A DNA stretch of 64,000 nt from Pseudomonas fulva NBRC 16637 = DSM 17717 (GTDB lineage Bacteria > Pseudomonadota > Gammaproteobacteria > Pseudomonadales > Pseudomonadaceae): contig NZ_BBIQ01000001.1 of assembly GCF_000730565.1 (NCBI RefSeq), positions 62,001 through 126,000 of the forward strand. The letters run 5' to 3'. Both the position numbers and the translations under genes were made by a program. This document shows positions 8,631-17,055 of the stretch, piece after piece; the stretch's first letter is position 1; each line of letters opens with the position of its first letter. A model generated the notes under the pieces. That model was not told the DNA's origin. It made no database searches and saw nothing but the letters and a program-made list of their open reading frames with translations.

Positions 8631-9534
8631 TCAGTGACCGCTCGCTGCGTATGAACGCCTGAAAGGCGAGTGCGACCGGCGATTGCCGCTTGGCCTTGGA
8701 TTGAACGACGCACCAGCTGCGGTACAGCGGTAATTCTTCGACGGGCAGTTCGATTAGGTTTCTCGTGGCCAGCTCCATGTTCACGGCATGGCGGGTCAAC
8801 AACGCGATGCCCAGCCCGGCGATCACGCATTCACGCTGGGCATCGGCCGAGGCCACTTCGAGGGTTTGCGTGAAGTGCACGCGCTTTTCCTTGAAATATT
8901 CCTCACAGGCCTTGCGTGTGCCTGAGCCTTGTTCGCGTACCAGCAGCGTGTGGGGCTCGAGGTCCTGCAGGCGCAGCTGCGGCAGCCTGCACAGGGCATG
9001 CTCGGGCGGTGCGACGGCGATGATCGGGTTGTTCAGGAACGGCAGGAAGTCCAGCCCCATGTCCTGCGGCACCATGGACATGATGATCAGGTCATCACGG
9101 TTATCGGACAGCCGCCTGATGGCCTGTGCCCGGTTGACCACGGTCAAGGTCAAGTTGACCTCCGGATGGCGCTGCTTGAATGCCGCGAACAGATGCGGCA
9201 CGAAGTACTTGGCGCTGGACTCGATCGCCAGCTTCAACTGCCCTTGCAAAGACCCCTGCATGTCCGACAACTGCATATCCAGGCTTTCCAGACGCCCGAA
9301 GATGTCGTGACTGGCGCGTTGCAGCGCTTCGGCGGCTTCCGTGAGGTACAACTTCTTGCCCACGTATTCGAACAACGGCTGGCCAATCAGCTCTTCGAGT
9401 TGGCGGATCTGTAGACTAACGGCGGGTTGCGTGAGTGCCATCTCTTCGGCCGCGCGGCTATAGGAGCGAAGGTCACACACCTCATTGAAGATCTGCAACT
9501 GGCGCAATGTCATACGCATCAAGGACTTACGCAT
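8572..9534 (-). CDS. pycR: LysR-family regulator of pyruvate carboxylase (PycR-type)
   Basis: 320 residues from the ATG at 9534; a GTG at 9570 would add 12 residues but has no ribosome site. The N-terminal winged HTH (LRQLQIFNEVCDLRSYSRAA...TQPAVSLQIRQLE) and the C-terminal substrate-binding fold (VREQGSGTRKACEEYF) are complete. It diverges from pycAB, the arrangement of pycR-pycA-pycB in P. aeruginosa, so control of pyruvate carboxylase is likely by analogy. The symbol rests on that synteny. Its 3' end overlaps the small convergent gene at 8412. Confidence 0.88.
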   Translation of the reverse strand: MRKSLMRMTLRQLQIFNEVCDLRSYSRAAEEMALTQPAVSLQIRQLEELIGQPLFEYVGKKLYLTEAAEALQRASHDIFGRLESLDMQLSDMQGSLQGQLKLAIESSAKYFVPHLFAAFKQRHPEVNLTLTVVNRAQAIRRLSDNRDDLIIMSMVPQDMGLDFLPFLNNPIIAVAPPEHALCRLPQLRLQDLEPHTLLVREQGSGTRKACEEYFKEKRVHFTQTLEVASADAQRECVIAGLGIALLTRHAVNMELATRNLIELPVEELPLYRSWCVVQSKAKRQSPVALAFQAFIRSERSLISALVERFSGQSVPLSARQ

Positions 9535-9724
9535 TTTATTCGTCTCGTCGGCAATACCTTGTAACTTCACTATAAGCTTTTGCTAATACTGCCCCTAACA
9601 AATATTGATTTTTGTTTATCGACCTACAGCGCTAGGGTGAATCTGCGACTGGCCAAACAACAACGGGTCACGCGCCGACCGGTAGAACCGTGTCGACTGT
9701 TCATACGGCTTTGGGAAGAATCCA
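9535..9724. promoter_or_regulatory. Divergent pycR/pycA promoter region
   Basis: 190 bp, distinctly AT-rich around 9565-9620. It contains ATAAGC-tttt-GCTAAT (about 9571-9586), an imperfect dyad that could be a LysR-type site. I cannot place -10/-35 boxes with confidence. Confidence 0.4.
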
Positions 9725-11140
9725 GTGATAAAAAAAATCCTGATCGCCAACCGAGGTGAAATTGCAGTTCGGATCGTGCGCGCTTGCGCCGAAATGGGCA
9801 TCCGCTCGGTAGCGATCTTTTCCGACGCCGACCGGCATGCGCTGCATGTAAAGCGTGCAGACGAGGCTTACAGCATTGGCGCAGAGCCACTGGCCGGTTA
9901 TTTGAACCCGCGCAAGCTGGTGAACCTGGCCGTGGAAACGGGCTGCGATGCCCTGCACCCTGGCTATGGTTTTCTCTCGGAAAACGCGGAGTTGGCCGAG
10001 ATCTGCGCCGAGCGCGGGATCAAGTTCATCGGGCCCGCTGCCGACGTCATTCGCCGCATGGGCGACAAGACCGAAGCGCGCCGCACCATGATCGCCGCAG
10101 GCGTTCCGGTCACCCCTGGCACAGAGGGTAACGTCGCCGACATTCACGAGGCGCTCAGTGAAGGCGACCGCATTGGTTATCCGGTCATGCTCAAGGCGAC
10201 GTCGGGCGGTGGCGGCCGTGGTATCCGCCGCTGCAACAGCCGTGAAGAATTGAAGCAGAACTTCCCGCGTGTGATCTCCGAGGCCACCAAGGCATTCGGT
10301 TCGGCAGAAGTGTTCCTGGAAAAGTGCATCGTCAACCCCAAGCACATCGAGGCGCAGATTCTCGGCGACAGCTTCGGCAATGTCGTGCACTTGTTCGAGC
10401 GCGACTGCTCCATCCAGCGGCGTAACCAGAAGCTCATCGAAATTGCTCCGAGCCCTCAACTCACGCCCGAGCAACGCGCGTACATCGGCGACCTGGCAGT
10501 GCGTGCAGCCAAGGCGGTGGACTACGAGAATGCCGGTACCGTGGAGTTTCTGCTGGCCGATGGCGAAGTGTACTTCATGGAAATGAACACACGCGTGCAG
10601 GTCGAGCACACCATCACCGAGGAAATCACCGGTATCGATATCGTGCGTGAGCAGATCCGCATCGCATCGGGCCTGCCCCTGTCGGTGAAGCAGGAAGATA
10701 TCCAGCACCGTGGTTATGCCCTGCAGTTTCGGATCAATGCCGAAGACCCGAAGAACAACTTCCTGCCCAGCTTTGGCAAGATCACCCGTTATTACGCGCC
10801 GGGTGGCCCAGGTGTACGTACCGATACCGCCATTTACACCGGCTACACCATTCCACCGTTCTACGACTCGATGTGCCTGAAGCTGGTGGTGTGGGCATTG
10901 ACGTGGGAAGAGGCCATGGATCGCGGCCTGCGGGCCTTGGATGACATGCGCGTTCAGGGGGTCAAGACCACCGCGGCGTACTACCAGGAAATCCTGCGTA
11001 ATCCGGAATTTCGTAGCGGTCAGTTCAACACCAGCTTCGTTGAGACCCACCCGGAACTGACCAACTATTCGATCAAGCGCAAACCCGAAGAGCTGGCCCT
11101 GGCCATCGCTGCCGCCATCGCCGCCCACGCAGGCATTTGA
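9725..11140 (+). CDS. pycA: Pyruvate carboxylase subunit A (biotin carboxylase)
   Basis: 471 residues, GTG start preceded by GGGAAG. It is an ATP-grasp biotin carboxylase: N-terminal KILIANRGEIAVRI, the glycine-rich ATP loop KATSGGGGRGIRR, and the catalytic/carboxylase signature EMNTRVQVEHTITEEITGID. It carboxylates the biotin on the partner subunit using bicarbonate and ATP. Encoded directly before the transcarboxylase subunit, it forms the two-subunit pyruvate carboxylase that makes oxaloacetate from pyruvate. Annotation pipelines may call it an acetyl-CoA carboxylase subunit; the oadA-like neighbour and divergent PycR-type regulator argue for pyruvate carboxylase. Confidence 0.95.
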   Translation: MIKKILIANRGEIAVRIVRACAEMGIRSVAIFSDADRHALHVKRADEAYSIGAEPLAGYLNPRKLVNLAVETGCDALHPGYGFLSENAELAEICAERGIKFIGPAADVIRRMGDKTEARRTMIAAGVPVTPGTEGNVADIHEALSEGDRIGYPVMLKATSGGGGRGIRRCNSREELKQNFPRVISEATKAFGSAEVFLEKCIVNPKHIEAQILGDSFGNVVHLFERDCSIQRRNQKLIEIAPSPQLTPEQRAYIGDLAVRAAKAVDYENAGTVEFLLADGEVYFMEMNTRVQVEHTITEEITGIDIVREQIRIASGLPLSVKQEDIQHRGYALQFRINAEDPKNNFLPSFGKITRYYAPGGPGVRTDTAIYTGYTIPPFYDSMCLKLVVWALTWEEAMDRGLRALDDMRVQGVKTTAAYYQEILRNPEFRSGQFNTSFVETHPELTNYSIKRKPEELALAIAAAIAAHAGI

Positions 11141-11237
11141 ATACAGCTGCACGCTGCGAACCCAGATTGCCAGCCGGCGCCAACGCGTCTGTGCAGGCCG
11201 ACTGAGGCGCGAAGCTTGCCGCGACGAGGAGATAACA

Positions 11238-13046
11238 ATGTCCAAGAAGATTCACGTAACCGATACGATCCTGCGCGACGCCCACCAGTCCCTGTTGGCC
11301 ACCCGCATGCGCACCGAAGACATGCTGCCGATCTGCGAGAAACTCGACAAGGTCGGTTATTGGTCACTGGAAGTCTGGGGTGGCGCCACCTTCGATGCTT
11401 GTGTGCGTTTCTTGAAGGAAGACCCGTGGGAGCGCCTGCGCAAGCTGCGTGCAGCACTGCCCAACACGCGCCTGCAAATGCTGCTGCGCGGCCAGAACCT
11501 GCTGGGTTACCGTCACTACAGCGACGATGTGGTCAGGGCATTCGTCGCCAAGGCCGCCGTCAATGGCATCGATGTATTCCGCATCTTCGACGCCATGAAC
11601 GATGTGCGTAACCTGCGTGTGACCATCGAGGCGGTCAAAGCCTCGGGCAAGCACGCCCAGGGGACCATCGCCTACACCACCAGCCCGGTGCACACCATCG
11701 AGGCGTTCGTGAATCAGGCCAGGCAGATGGAGGCCATGGGTTGCGACTCGATCGCCATCAAGGACATGGCCGGCCTGCTCACCCCGTTTGCCACCGGCGA
11801 GTTGGTCAAGGCACTGAAAGCCGAGCAGTCGCTGCCGGTCTTCATTCACTCGCACGACACCGCGGGCCTGGCTGCCATGTGTCAGCTCAAGGCTGTGGAA
11901 AACGGCGCTGATCATATCGATACCGCCATTTCCAGCTTCGCCTGGGGCACCAGCCATCCGGGTACCGAGTCCATGGTGGCGGCGCTCAAAGGCAGCGAGT
12001 TCGATACCGGGCTGGACCTGGAGCTGCTGCAGGAGATCGGCCTGTATTTCTATGCCGTACGCAAGAAATATCACCAGTTCGAAAGCGAGTTCACTGCCGT
12101 GGATACCCGCGTGCAGGTCAACCAGGTCCCAGGCGGCATGATTTCCAACCTGGCCAACCAGCTCAAGGAGCAGGGCGCGCTGAACCGCATGAACGAAGTG
12201 CTGGCGGAAATCCCGCGTGTGCGTGAAGACCTGGGCTTTCCACCGCTGGTTACCCCCACTTCGCAGATCGTCGGCACCCAGGCATTCTTCAACGTACTGG
12301 CCGGTGAGCGCTACAAGACCATCACCAACGAGGTGAAGCTGTACCTGCAAGGCGGTTACGGCAAGGCGCCGGGGGTGGTCAACGAGCAACTGCGTCGGCA
12401 AGCGATCGGCAGCGAAGAGGTGATCGATGTACGCCCGGCCGATCTGCTCAAACCGGAGATGACCAAGCTGCGTGCCGACATCGGGGCCCTGGCGCGCTGT
12501 GAAGAGGACGTGCTGACGTTCGCCATGTTCCCGGACATTGGCCGCAAGTTCCTGGAAGAGCGCGAGGCCGGCACCCTGGCCCCCGAAGCGCTGCTGCCTA
12601 TCCCTGAAGCCGGCGCCGTTTCCGCCCCGGGCGGAGAAGGCGTACCGACCGAATTCGTGATCGATGTGCACGGTGAAACCTACCGCGTGGACATCACCGG
12701 TGTAGGCGTCAAGGCAGAGGGCAAGCGTCACTTCTACCTGTCGATCGACGGCATGCCGGAAGAGGTGGTGTTCGAGCCGCTCAACGAGTTCGTCAGCGGC
12801 GGTAGCAGCAAGCGCAAGCAGGCCAGCGCCCCGGGCCATGTCAGCACCACCATGCCTGGCAACATCGTCGATGTGCTGGTCAAGGAAGGCGATACGGTCA
12901 AAGCCGGGCAGGCTGTGCTCATCACCGAGGCGATGAAAATGGAAACCGAAGTGCAGGCGGCTATCGCGGGCAAGGTCGTGGCCATCCACGTGGCCAAGGG
13001 CGATCGCGTGACGCCGGGCGAAATCCTGATCGAGATCGAGGGCTGA
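11238..13046 (+). CDS. pycB: Pyruvate carboxylase subunit B (OadA-like, biotinylated)
   Basis: 602 residues with a strong ribosome site (GAGGAGAT). Order: N-terminal HMGL/TIM-barrel carboxyltransferase (DAHQSLLATRMRTEDML; IFDAMNDVRN), the conserved carboxylase domain, then a C-terminal biotinyl domain with EAMKMETE, whose lysine takes biotin. It transfers CO2 from carboxybiotin to pyruvate. It is often annotated as oxaloacetate decarboxylase alpha, but no membrane beta/gamma subunits are present and it follows pycA by 97 bp. A strong intrinsic terminator ends the operon. Confidence 0.95.
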   Translation: MSKKIHVTDTILRDAHQSLLATRMRTEDMLPICEKLDKVGYWSLEVWGGATFDACVRFLKEDPWERLRKLRAALPNTRLQMLLRGQNLLGYRHYSDDVVRAFVAKAAVNGIDVFRIFDAMNDVRNLRVTIEAVKASGKHAQGTIAYTTSPVHTIEAFVNQARQMEAMGCDSIAIKDMAGLLTPFATGELVKALKAEQSLPVFIHSHDTAGLAAMCQLKAVENGADHIDTAISSFAWGTSHPGTESMVAALKGSEFDTGLDLELLQEIGLYFYAVRKKYHQFESEFTAVDTRVQVNQVPGGMISNLANQLKEQGALNRMNEVLAEIPRVREDLGFPPLVTPTSQIVGTQAFFNVLAGERYKTITNEVKLYLQGGYGKAPGVVNEQLRRQAIGSEEVIDVRPADLLKPEMTKLRADIGALARCEEDVLTFAMFPDIGRKFLEEREAGTLAPEALLPIPEAGAVSAPGGEGVPTEFVIDVHGETYRVDITGVGVKAEGKRHFYLSIDGMPEEVVFEPLNEFVSGGSSKRKQASAPGHVSTTMPGNIVDVLVKEGDTVKAGQAVLITEAMKMETEVQAAIAGKVVAIHVAKGDRVTPGEILIEIEG

Positions 13047-13075
13047 ACCTGATCCCTTGACCATGGGTTAACCTC

Positions 13076-13102
13076 GGGGGAGCGCAATGCTCCCCTTTTT
13101 TA
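13076..13102 (+). terminator. Rho-independent terminator of pycAB
   Basis: GGGGAGC, a 5-nt loop, GCTCCCC, then six T: a textbook intrinsic terminator 30 nt after the pycB stop. Confidence 0.92.
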
Positions 13103-13117
13103 TCAGGGTACGTTGCT

Positions 13118-13795
13118 TCAAGGGCTTGCCAGGCGGCATGCCTCGAGCGTTCGCAACTGACCTGCCGGGCTTTGGTTCTCAGCGCTCAACCAGCGCTCGA
13201 AAGCGGCGGCCACCTGCGGCCACTCGTCATCGGTAATCGAATACCAGGCGGTATCCCGGTTGTGATCCTTTACCACCAGATGCTTTCGGAACACGCCTTC
13301 GAAAACGAAGCCCAATCGCTCAGCTGCGCGTCTGGAGCGAGCATTGGCGTTGTTGCACTTCCATTCGAGGCGTCGGTTACCGAGCGCAAAGGCAAGTCTT
13401 GCCAGCAGATACACCGCCTCGGTGCTCTTGGGTGTTCGCTGCATCGCGGCTCCGAAGGCAACGTGACCAATCTCGATGCGACCATGATCGGGCACGATCG
13501 ACATCAAGCTGAGCAGCCCCTGCGCCTGGCCCGAGGTGCGATCGATGACGGTGAAGAACAGTGGGTCTGTACCCGCAGCGTTGGCTTGCAGCCAACGGTC
13601 GAACCCAGCGCGCTCGGCAAATGGGCCATAAGGCAGGTAGTCCCACAGCGCTGGATCGGCAGCCGCACCTTGCAGCACCTCCCATAGATCGTCGCCATGC
13701 CGTGCAGGCTCGAGTTTCTCCAGGCGAATGAAATGCCCATCGATAGGCTGCGCCGTGGGCGCGCTGGCCGGCTTCCAGTTCAATGTATCGCTCAT
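13118..13795 (-). CDS. GNAT acetyltransferase, RimJ/RimL type
   Basis: 225 residues. It resembles the RimL-like branch of the GNAT fold: IRLEKLEPARHGDDLWEVL at the start, GRIEIGHVAFGAAMQRTPKSTEA in the acetyl-CoA region and NARSRRAAERLGFVFEGVFRKH near the end, a signature of ribosomal-protein or small-molecule N-acetyltransferases. The substrate is unknown. Six bp separate it from the second GNAT gene upstream on the same strand, so the two likely share a transcript driven from the region divergent to the MocR gene. Confidence 0.85.
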   Translation of the reverse strand: MSDTLNWKPASAPTAQPIDGHFIRLEKLEPARHGDDLWEVLQGAAADPALWDYLPYGPFAERAGFDRWLQANAAGTDPLFFTVIDRTSGQAQGLLSLMSIVPDHGRIEIGHVAFGAAMQRTPKSTEAVYLLARLAFALGNRRLEWKCNNANARSRRAAERLGFVFEGVFRKHLVVKDHNRDTAWYSITDDEWPQVAAAFERWLSAENQSPAGQLRTLEACRLASP

Positions 13796-13801
13796 GCTGG
13801 C

Positions 13802-14248
13802 CTAAACCCCTTTACGGAATTGAATGAACCCTGAGCGCTCGGCTACCCGCTCATACAGGTCGATGGCAGTGGAGTTGGTTTCATGGGTTAACCAGTGCAC
13901 CTTGGTGCAGCCGTCCGCGCTCGCCGCCTGATAGACGTGCTGAATCAGTTGGCGGCCAATACCCAAGCCACGCTGCTCGCCAGCCACGTATAGGTCTTGC
14001 AGGTAGCAGGCATTCTCGATGCTCCAGTTGGAACGATGGTAGATGAAGTTGACCATGCCCACCGCTTTCTCATCCAGCCAGGCGAGCGCCGAGTGCGTGG
14101 GCTCGCGAGTATCGAGCAGACGCCCCCAGGTCGTGAGACTGACCGTCTCGGACAGTTCTGTCTTGTAGAACTGCAAGTAGGCCTGCCACAGGGCAAGCCA
14201 ACTGGCGTGGTCGTTGGCAGTTACCGGGCGTACGGTAATGTTCGTCAT
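13802..14248 (-). CDS. GNAT N-acetyltransferase
   Basis: 148 residues, compact GNAT fold: TVRPVTANDHASWLALWQAY at the start, the acetyl-CoA loop QRGLGIGRQLIQHVY (motif A, Q/RxxGxG/A), and HETNSTAIDLYERVAERSGF (motif B). It probably acetylates an amine or amino acid; the substrate is unknown. It is divergent from the MocR-type regulator with 124 bp between them, a position that makes it the natural first candidate for MocR control. Confidence 0.87.
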   Translation of the reverse strand: MTNITVRPVTANDHASWLALWQAYLQFYKTELSETVSLTTWGRLLDTREPTHSALAWLDEKAVGMVNFIYHRSNWSIENACYLQDLYVAGEQRGLGIGRQLIQHVYQAASADGCTKVHWLTHETNSTAIDLYERVAERSGFIQFRKGV

Positions 14249-14322
14249 GGTCTATCCCTTGGCGGCTGGCACGTGTGCGCAGCCTGTTCGATTGCAGGTA
14301 TAAGGGTGATGCTATGCACAAG

Positions 14323-14369
14323 ATTGGCTCTCGGTAAGAGCCATTTACTTCGCTTTTGATAGAGCCAAT
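14323..14369. promoter_or_regulatory. Candidate MocR operator repeats
   Basis: GGCTCT-cggta-AGAGCC (14326-14342) is a perfect 6-5-6 dyad, and a third AGAGCC lies at 14361-14366, a direct repeat 24 bp from the second. The outer halves ATTGGCTC and GAGCCAAT are also inverted. MocR-type regulators commonly bind spaced direct repeats, and this block sits just before the MocR start. Confidence 0.5.
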
Positions 14370-14372
14370 GCC

Positions 14373-15902
14373 GTGAGCGAGTTGCATCACGATCTTTCCT
14401 TCGACCCTGCCGGGATCACGCTAGACCGCCGTCTGGGGCTCAGCCAGCAGTTGTATCAAGCCCTACGGGAACGAATGCTCGATGGTCGCCTGGGCAGCGG
14501 TACTCGGCTGCCTGCAACCCGGGAAATAGCCAGGATGTTGGGCATTTCGCGCAACAGCGTTGTCCAGGCCTACGAGCAGCTTCACGCGGAGGGTTTCATC
14601 GAGTCGCGGGTCGGTGATGGGACCTATGTAGGAACATCGAGCAAACTGTCCACACATCTATCCACAGGCTTATACCCTGGGTTATCAACAAGGTTATCCA
14701 CAAACTCTTCGTTTGACACTGAGGATTTATCCAGTTACAGCCGTGCTGATACCGCCTTGCAACTGCTCGAAAAACATCATCTGGCACCCCCCAGAGGTGG
14801 CAAGCCACGAGCGTTTCGCGTCGGCCTGCCCGCGTTCGACCTATTTCCTTTCGACGTCTGGGCCAAGCTGCAAGCGGCTTTCTGGCGTAATCCGTCTCCA
14901 GCCAGGTTGAGCTATGGGGACCCGGCGGGTGAACCCGCCTTGCGTGAGCTGATCGCTACTTACATGCGCCGTTCGCGAGGGCTGAATTGTACAGCTGCAC
15001 AAATTGTGATCACCCATGGCGCACAGGACGCCATCAGTCTTTGTTCACAGTTGCTGCTAGGCGCTGGCGATACCGTGGCTGTGGAAAACCCGGGCTATCG
15101 CGCCGCAGGCCATGCCTTTGCTTTGAGCGGAGCTGAGGTAAGGGGTATCGCCGTTGATGCACAGGGAATGGATTGCACCGAGCTCGAACGGCTGGAAAAA
15201 TGTCGGCTGGCCTACGTGACTCCGGCTCACCAGTACCCGACAGGTGTCACCATGAGCCTGGCCCGACGCCTACAGCTGCTGGCCTGGGCCCGCCGTACCC
15301 AGGGCTGGATCATCGAAGACGATTACGACGGCGAGTACCGTTACAGCGGTGCGCCCCTGGCGCCCTTGGCTGCGCTGGACCAACATGGACGGGTCCTGTA
15401 CGTCGGTACCTTCGGCAAGATCGCTTTCCCAGCCCTGCGCCTTGGTTATCTTGTGTTGCCGCCCGCATTGGCCAAACCCTTCAGCCAGGGCAGGGCGCTG
15501 GCCTCCCGGCATTCGGAAATCAGCAGTCAATGCGTGATGGCGGAGTTCATGGCGCGTGGGCATTTTCAGCGGCATATAAGGCGCATGCGCAAGGCCGCCC
15601 TTGCACGGCGCGACGCGATACTGGCCGGGTGGCCTACCGGTATCCAAGGCATGGGCGCCATGCCGGATATCGCAGCTGGCCTGCATGTCACACTGGCTGT
15701 GGATAACGTCAGCCGGGAAAGGGCGTTAGTGGCCCAGGCCGAAGCAGTTGGCGTGGAAGTGACGCCCTTGAGCCATTTTTGGCTGGATGACAGCACGTGC
15801 CCTGTGGATAAACGGGCAGGGCTGGTAGTGGGCTTTGCGGCAGTGCCTGAAAGGGAAATCGCCGAGGCCTTGCTGAAGCAACGCAAGGCCTGGCGGTCTT
15901 GA
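14373..15902 (+). CDS. MocR-family regulator (GntR HTH fused to class I aminotransferase)
   Basis: 509 residues from a GTG. The N-terminal GntR winged helix (about 20-85) has LPATREIARMLGISRNSVVQAYEQL; the C-terminal aminotransferase-like domain (about 135-500) has IVITHGAQDAISL, IIEDDYDGEYRY and the PLP-lysine segment GTFGKIAFPALRLGY. Such proteins use PLP as an effector (PdxR, GabR). The target is unknown; no pyridoxal gene is adjacent and the divergent gene is a GNAT. The odd part is the linker: residues 92-110 hold four LST triplets, and four TTA leucine codons fall between residues 100 and 119. At DNA level this is a tandem array of DnaA-box-like 9-mers. Confidence 0.92.
   Translation: MSELHHDLSFDPAGITLDRRLGLSQQLYQALRERMLDGRLGSGTRLPATREIARMLGISRNSVVQAYEQLHAEGFIESRVGDGTYVGTSSKLSTHLSTGLYPGLSTRLSTNSSFDTEDLSSYSRADTALQLLEKHHLAPPRGGKPRAFRVGLPAFDLFPFDVWAKLQAAFWRNPSPARLSYGDPAGEPALRELIATYMRRSRGLNCTAAQIVITHGAQDAISLCSQLLLGAGDTVAVENPGYRAAGHAFALSGAEVRGIAVDAQGMDCTELERLEKCRLAYVTPAHQYPTGVTMSLARRLQLLAWARRTQGWIIEDDYDGEYRYSGAPLAPLAALDQHGRVLYVGTFGKIAFPALRLGYLVLPPALAKPFSQGRALASRHSEISSQCVMAEFMARGHFQRHIRRMRKAALARRDAILAGWPTGIQGMGAMPDIAAGLHVTLAVDNVSRERALVAQAEAVGVEVTPLSHFWLDDSTCPVDKRAGLVVGFAAVPEREIAEALLKQRKAWRS
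14646..14735 (+). repeat. Cluster of DnaA-box-like 9-mers inside MocR gene
   Basis: Five 9-mers on the plus strand: CTGTCCACA (14646), CTATCCACA (14658), TTATCAACA (14682), TTATCCACA (14694, perfect consensus) and TTATCCAGT (14727). Starts are 12, 24, 12 and 33 bp apart. They encode the LST repeats of the linker with unusually A/T-rich codons. Two inverse perfect copies lie downstream at 15698 and 15803. Binding by DnaA is inferred from the consensus TTATNCACA. Confidence 0.6.
15698..15706 (-). promoter_or_regulatory. Perfect DnaA box (TGTGGATAA)
   Basis: Exact reverse complement of TTATCCACA within the MocR coding sequence, 105 bp from a second exact copy in the same orientation. Confidence 0.45.
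15803..15811 (-). promoter_or_regulatory. Perfect DnaA box (TGTGGATAA)
   Basis: Second exact copy near the 3' end of the MocR gene, in the same orientation as the one at 15698 and opposite to the cluster at 14646-14735. Confidence 0.45.
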
Positions 15903-15919
15903 ACGGCGCACCGTGAAGA

Positions 15920-15945
15920 GCGGCTGGGGCCACGACCCCAGCCGC
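15920..15945. terminator. Convergent hairpin after MocR gene
   Basis: GCGGCTGGGG, a 6-nt loop, CCCCAGCCGC: a 10-bp perfect stem between the convergent MocR and polyamine-binding-protein genes. It lacks a T-run but is placed to end both transcripts. Confidence 0.55.
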
Positions 15946-15951
15946 AGGTGG

Positions 15952-17055
15952 TCATGATCCGGACTTGATGCGTGTCCATGCCCGTGTGCGTGCGCGCTCT
16001 GCATCGCGAGCCAGTGGCTTTAGCGTATACAGCTTGGTCATTGCATCGGCGGTTGGATACAAGTTGGGGTTGTTGCGAATCGCTGGGCTCACCTTGTCCG
16101 TAGCGTCTTTATTCGGGTTCGGATAGCCCACGAAGTCACTGATCGGCGCAATCACTTCAGGCCGGAGCAGGTAATTGATAAAGGCGTGAGCGTCCTGCGG
16201 ATTGGCAGCATTTTTTGGAATTGCCAGCATGTCGAACCAGATCGGCGCCCCTTCCTTGGGCAGGCGCATGTCCACCACGACACCGTTGTTGGCCTCGCGG
16301 GCACGGTTGGCAGCCTGCGAGAAACTGCCGCTGTAGCCCACAGCGACGCAGATGTCACCGTTGGCCATGTCTGCCATGTACTTGGAGGAGTGGAAGTAGG
16401 TGACGGATGGGCGAATTTTCAGCAACAGGGCTTCGGCTTTCTTGTAGTCCTGCGGGTTTTCGCTGTTGGGCGGCAGGCCCAGGTATTGAAGGGCCAGCGG
16501 CATGATCTCGGAGGGTGAGTCGAGCAGGGCCACGCCACATTGCTTGAGCTTGGCGATGTTCTCTTCCTTGAAGATCAGGTCCCAACTGTCCACAGGTGCG
16601 TTTTCCCCCAGCGCAGCCTTGACCTTGGCCGGGTTGAAGCCGATCAGTATGGTGCCGTACATGTACGGCACGGCAAAGCGGTTACCGGGGTCGTTGGCTT
16701 CGATCAACTTCATCAGGGCCGGGTCCAGGTGCTGCCAGTTCGGCAGTTTGCTGCGATCGAGCGGCTGGAATACGCCGGCCTCGATCTGCTTGGCCAGAAA
16801 CACGTTGGACGGCACCACCACATCGTAACCAGAGTTGCCGGTCAGCAACTTGGCTTCCAGCGCTTCATTGGTGTCGAAGATGTCATACACCAGCTTCACA
16901 CCGCTGTCCTTCTGGAAGTCGGTCAGCGTCTGCGGGGTGATGTAGTCGAACCAGTTGTACACGCGCAGCGTGCGCTGTTCGGCCTGGGCGGGCAGGGTGC
17001 CTGCGCACAGTACCGCAGCGACGAGAGGGGCGAGTAGCTGTTTGATCGTGGCCAT
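15952..17055 (-). CDS. Polyamine ABC transporter periplasmic binding protein (PotF/SpuD type)
   Basis: 367 residues with a signal peptide (1-25, cleavage after AQA). The mature start [18 protein letters not shown] is the typical opening of PotD/PotF-like proteins, and [15 protein letters not shown] and the aromatic/acidic residues lining the polyamine pocket (for example [25 protein letters not shown]) follow. It should deliver a polyamine or acetylpolyamine in the periplasm, but no permease or ATPase genes are next to it, so it must share a transporter or act as an orphan. Its ATG overlaps the deacetylase stop (TAATG), implying translational coupling. Confidence 0.92.
   Translation of the reverse strand: MATIKQLLAPLVAAVLCAGTLPAQAEQRTLRVYNWFDYITPQTLTDFQKDSGVKLVYDIFDTNEALEAKLLTGNSGYDVVVPSNVFLAKQIEAGVFQPLDRSKLPNWQHLDPALMKLIEANDPGNRFAVPYMYGTILIGFNPAKVKAALGENAPVDSWDLIFKEENIAKLKQCGVALLDSPSEIMPLALQYLGLPPNSENPQDYKKAEALLLKIRPSVTYFHSSKYMADMANGDICVAVGYSGSFSQAANRAREANNGVVVDMRLPKEGAPIWFDMLAIPKNAANPQDAHAFINYLLRPEVIAPISDFVGYPNPNKDATDKVSPAIRNNPNLYPTADAMTKLYTLKPLARDAERARTRAWTRIKSGS

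Noticed and set aside
9701..11245. 514-residue minus-strand frame opposite pycA
   Set aside because: Fully antisense to biotin carboxylase; low-complexity composition and no recognisable domain.
11364..13064. 566-residue minus-strand frame opposite pycB
   Set aside because: Antisense to the transcarboxylase subunit; codon-bias shadow rich in His, Asp, Leu and Gly.
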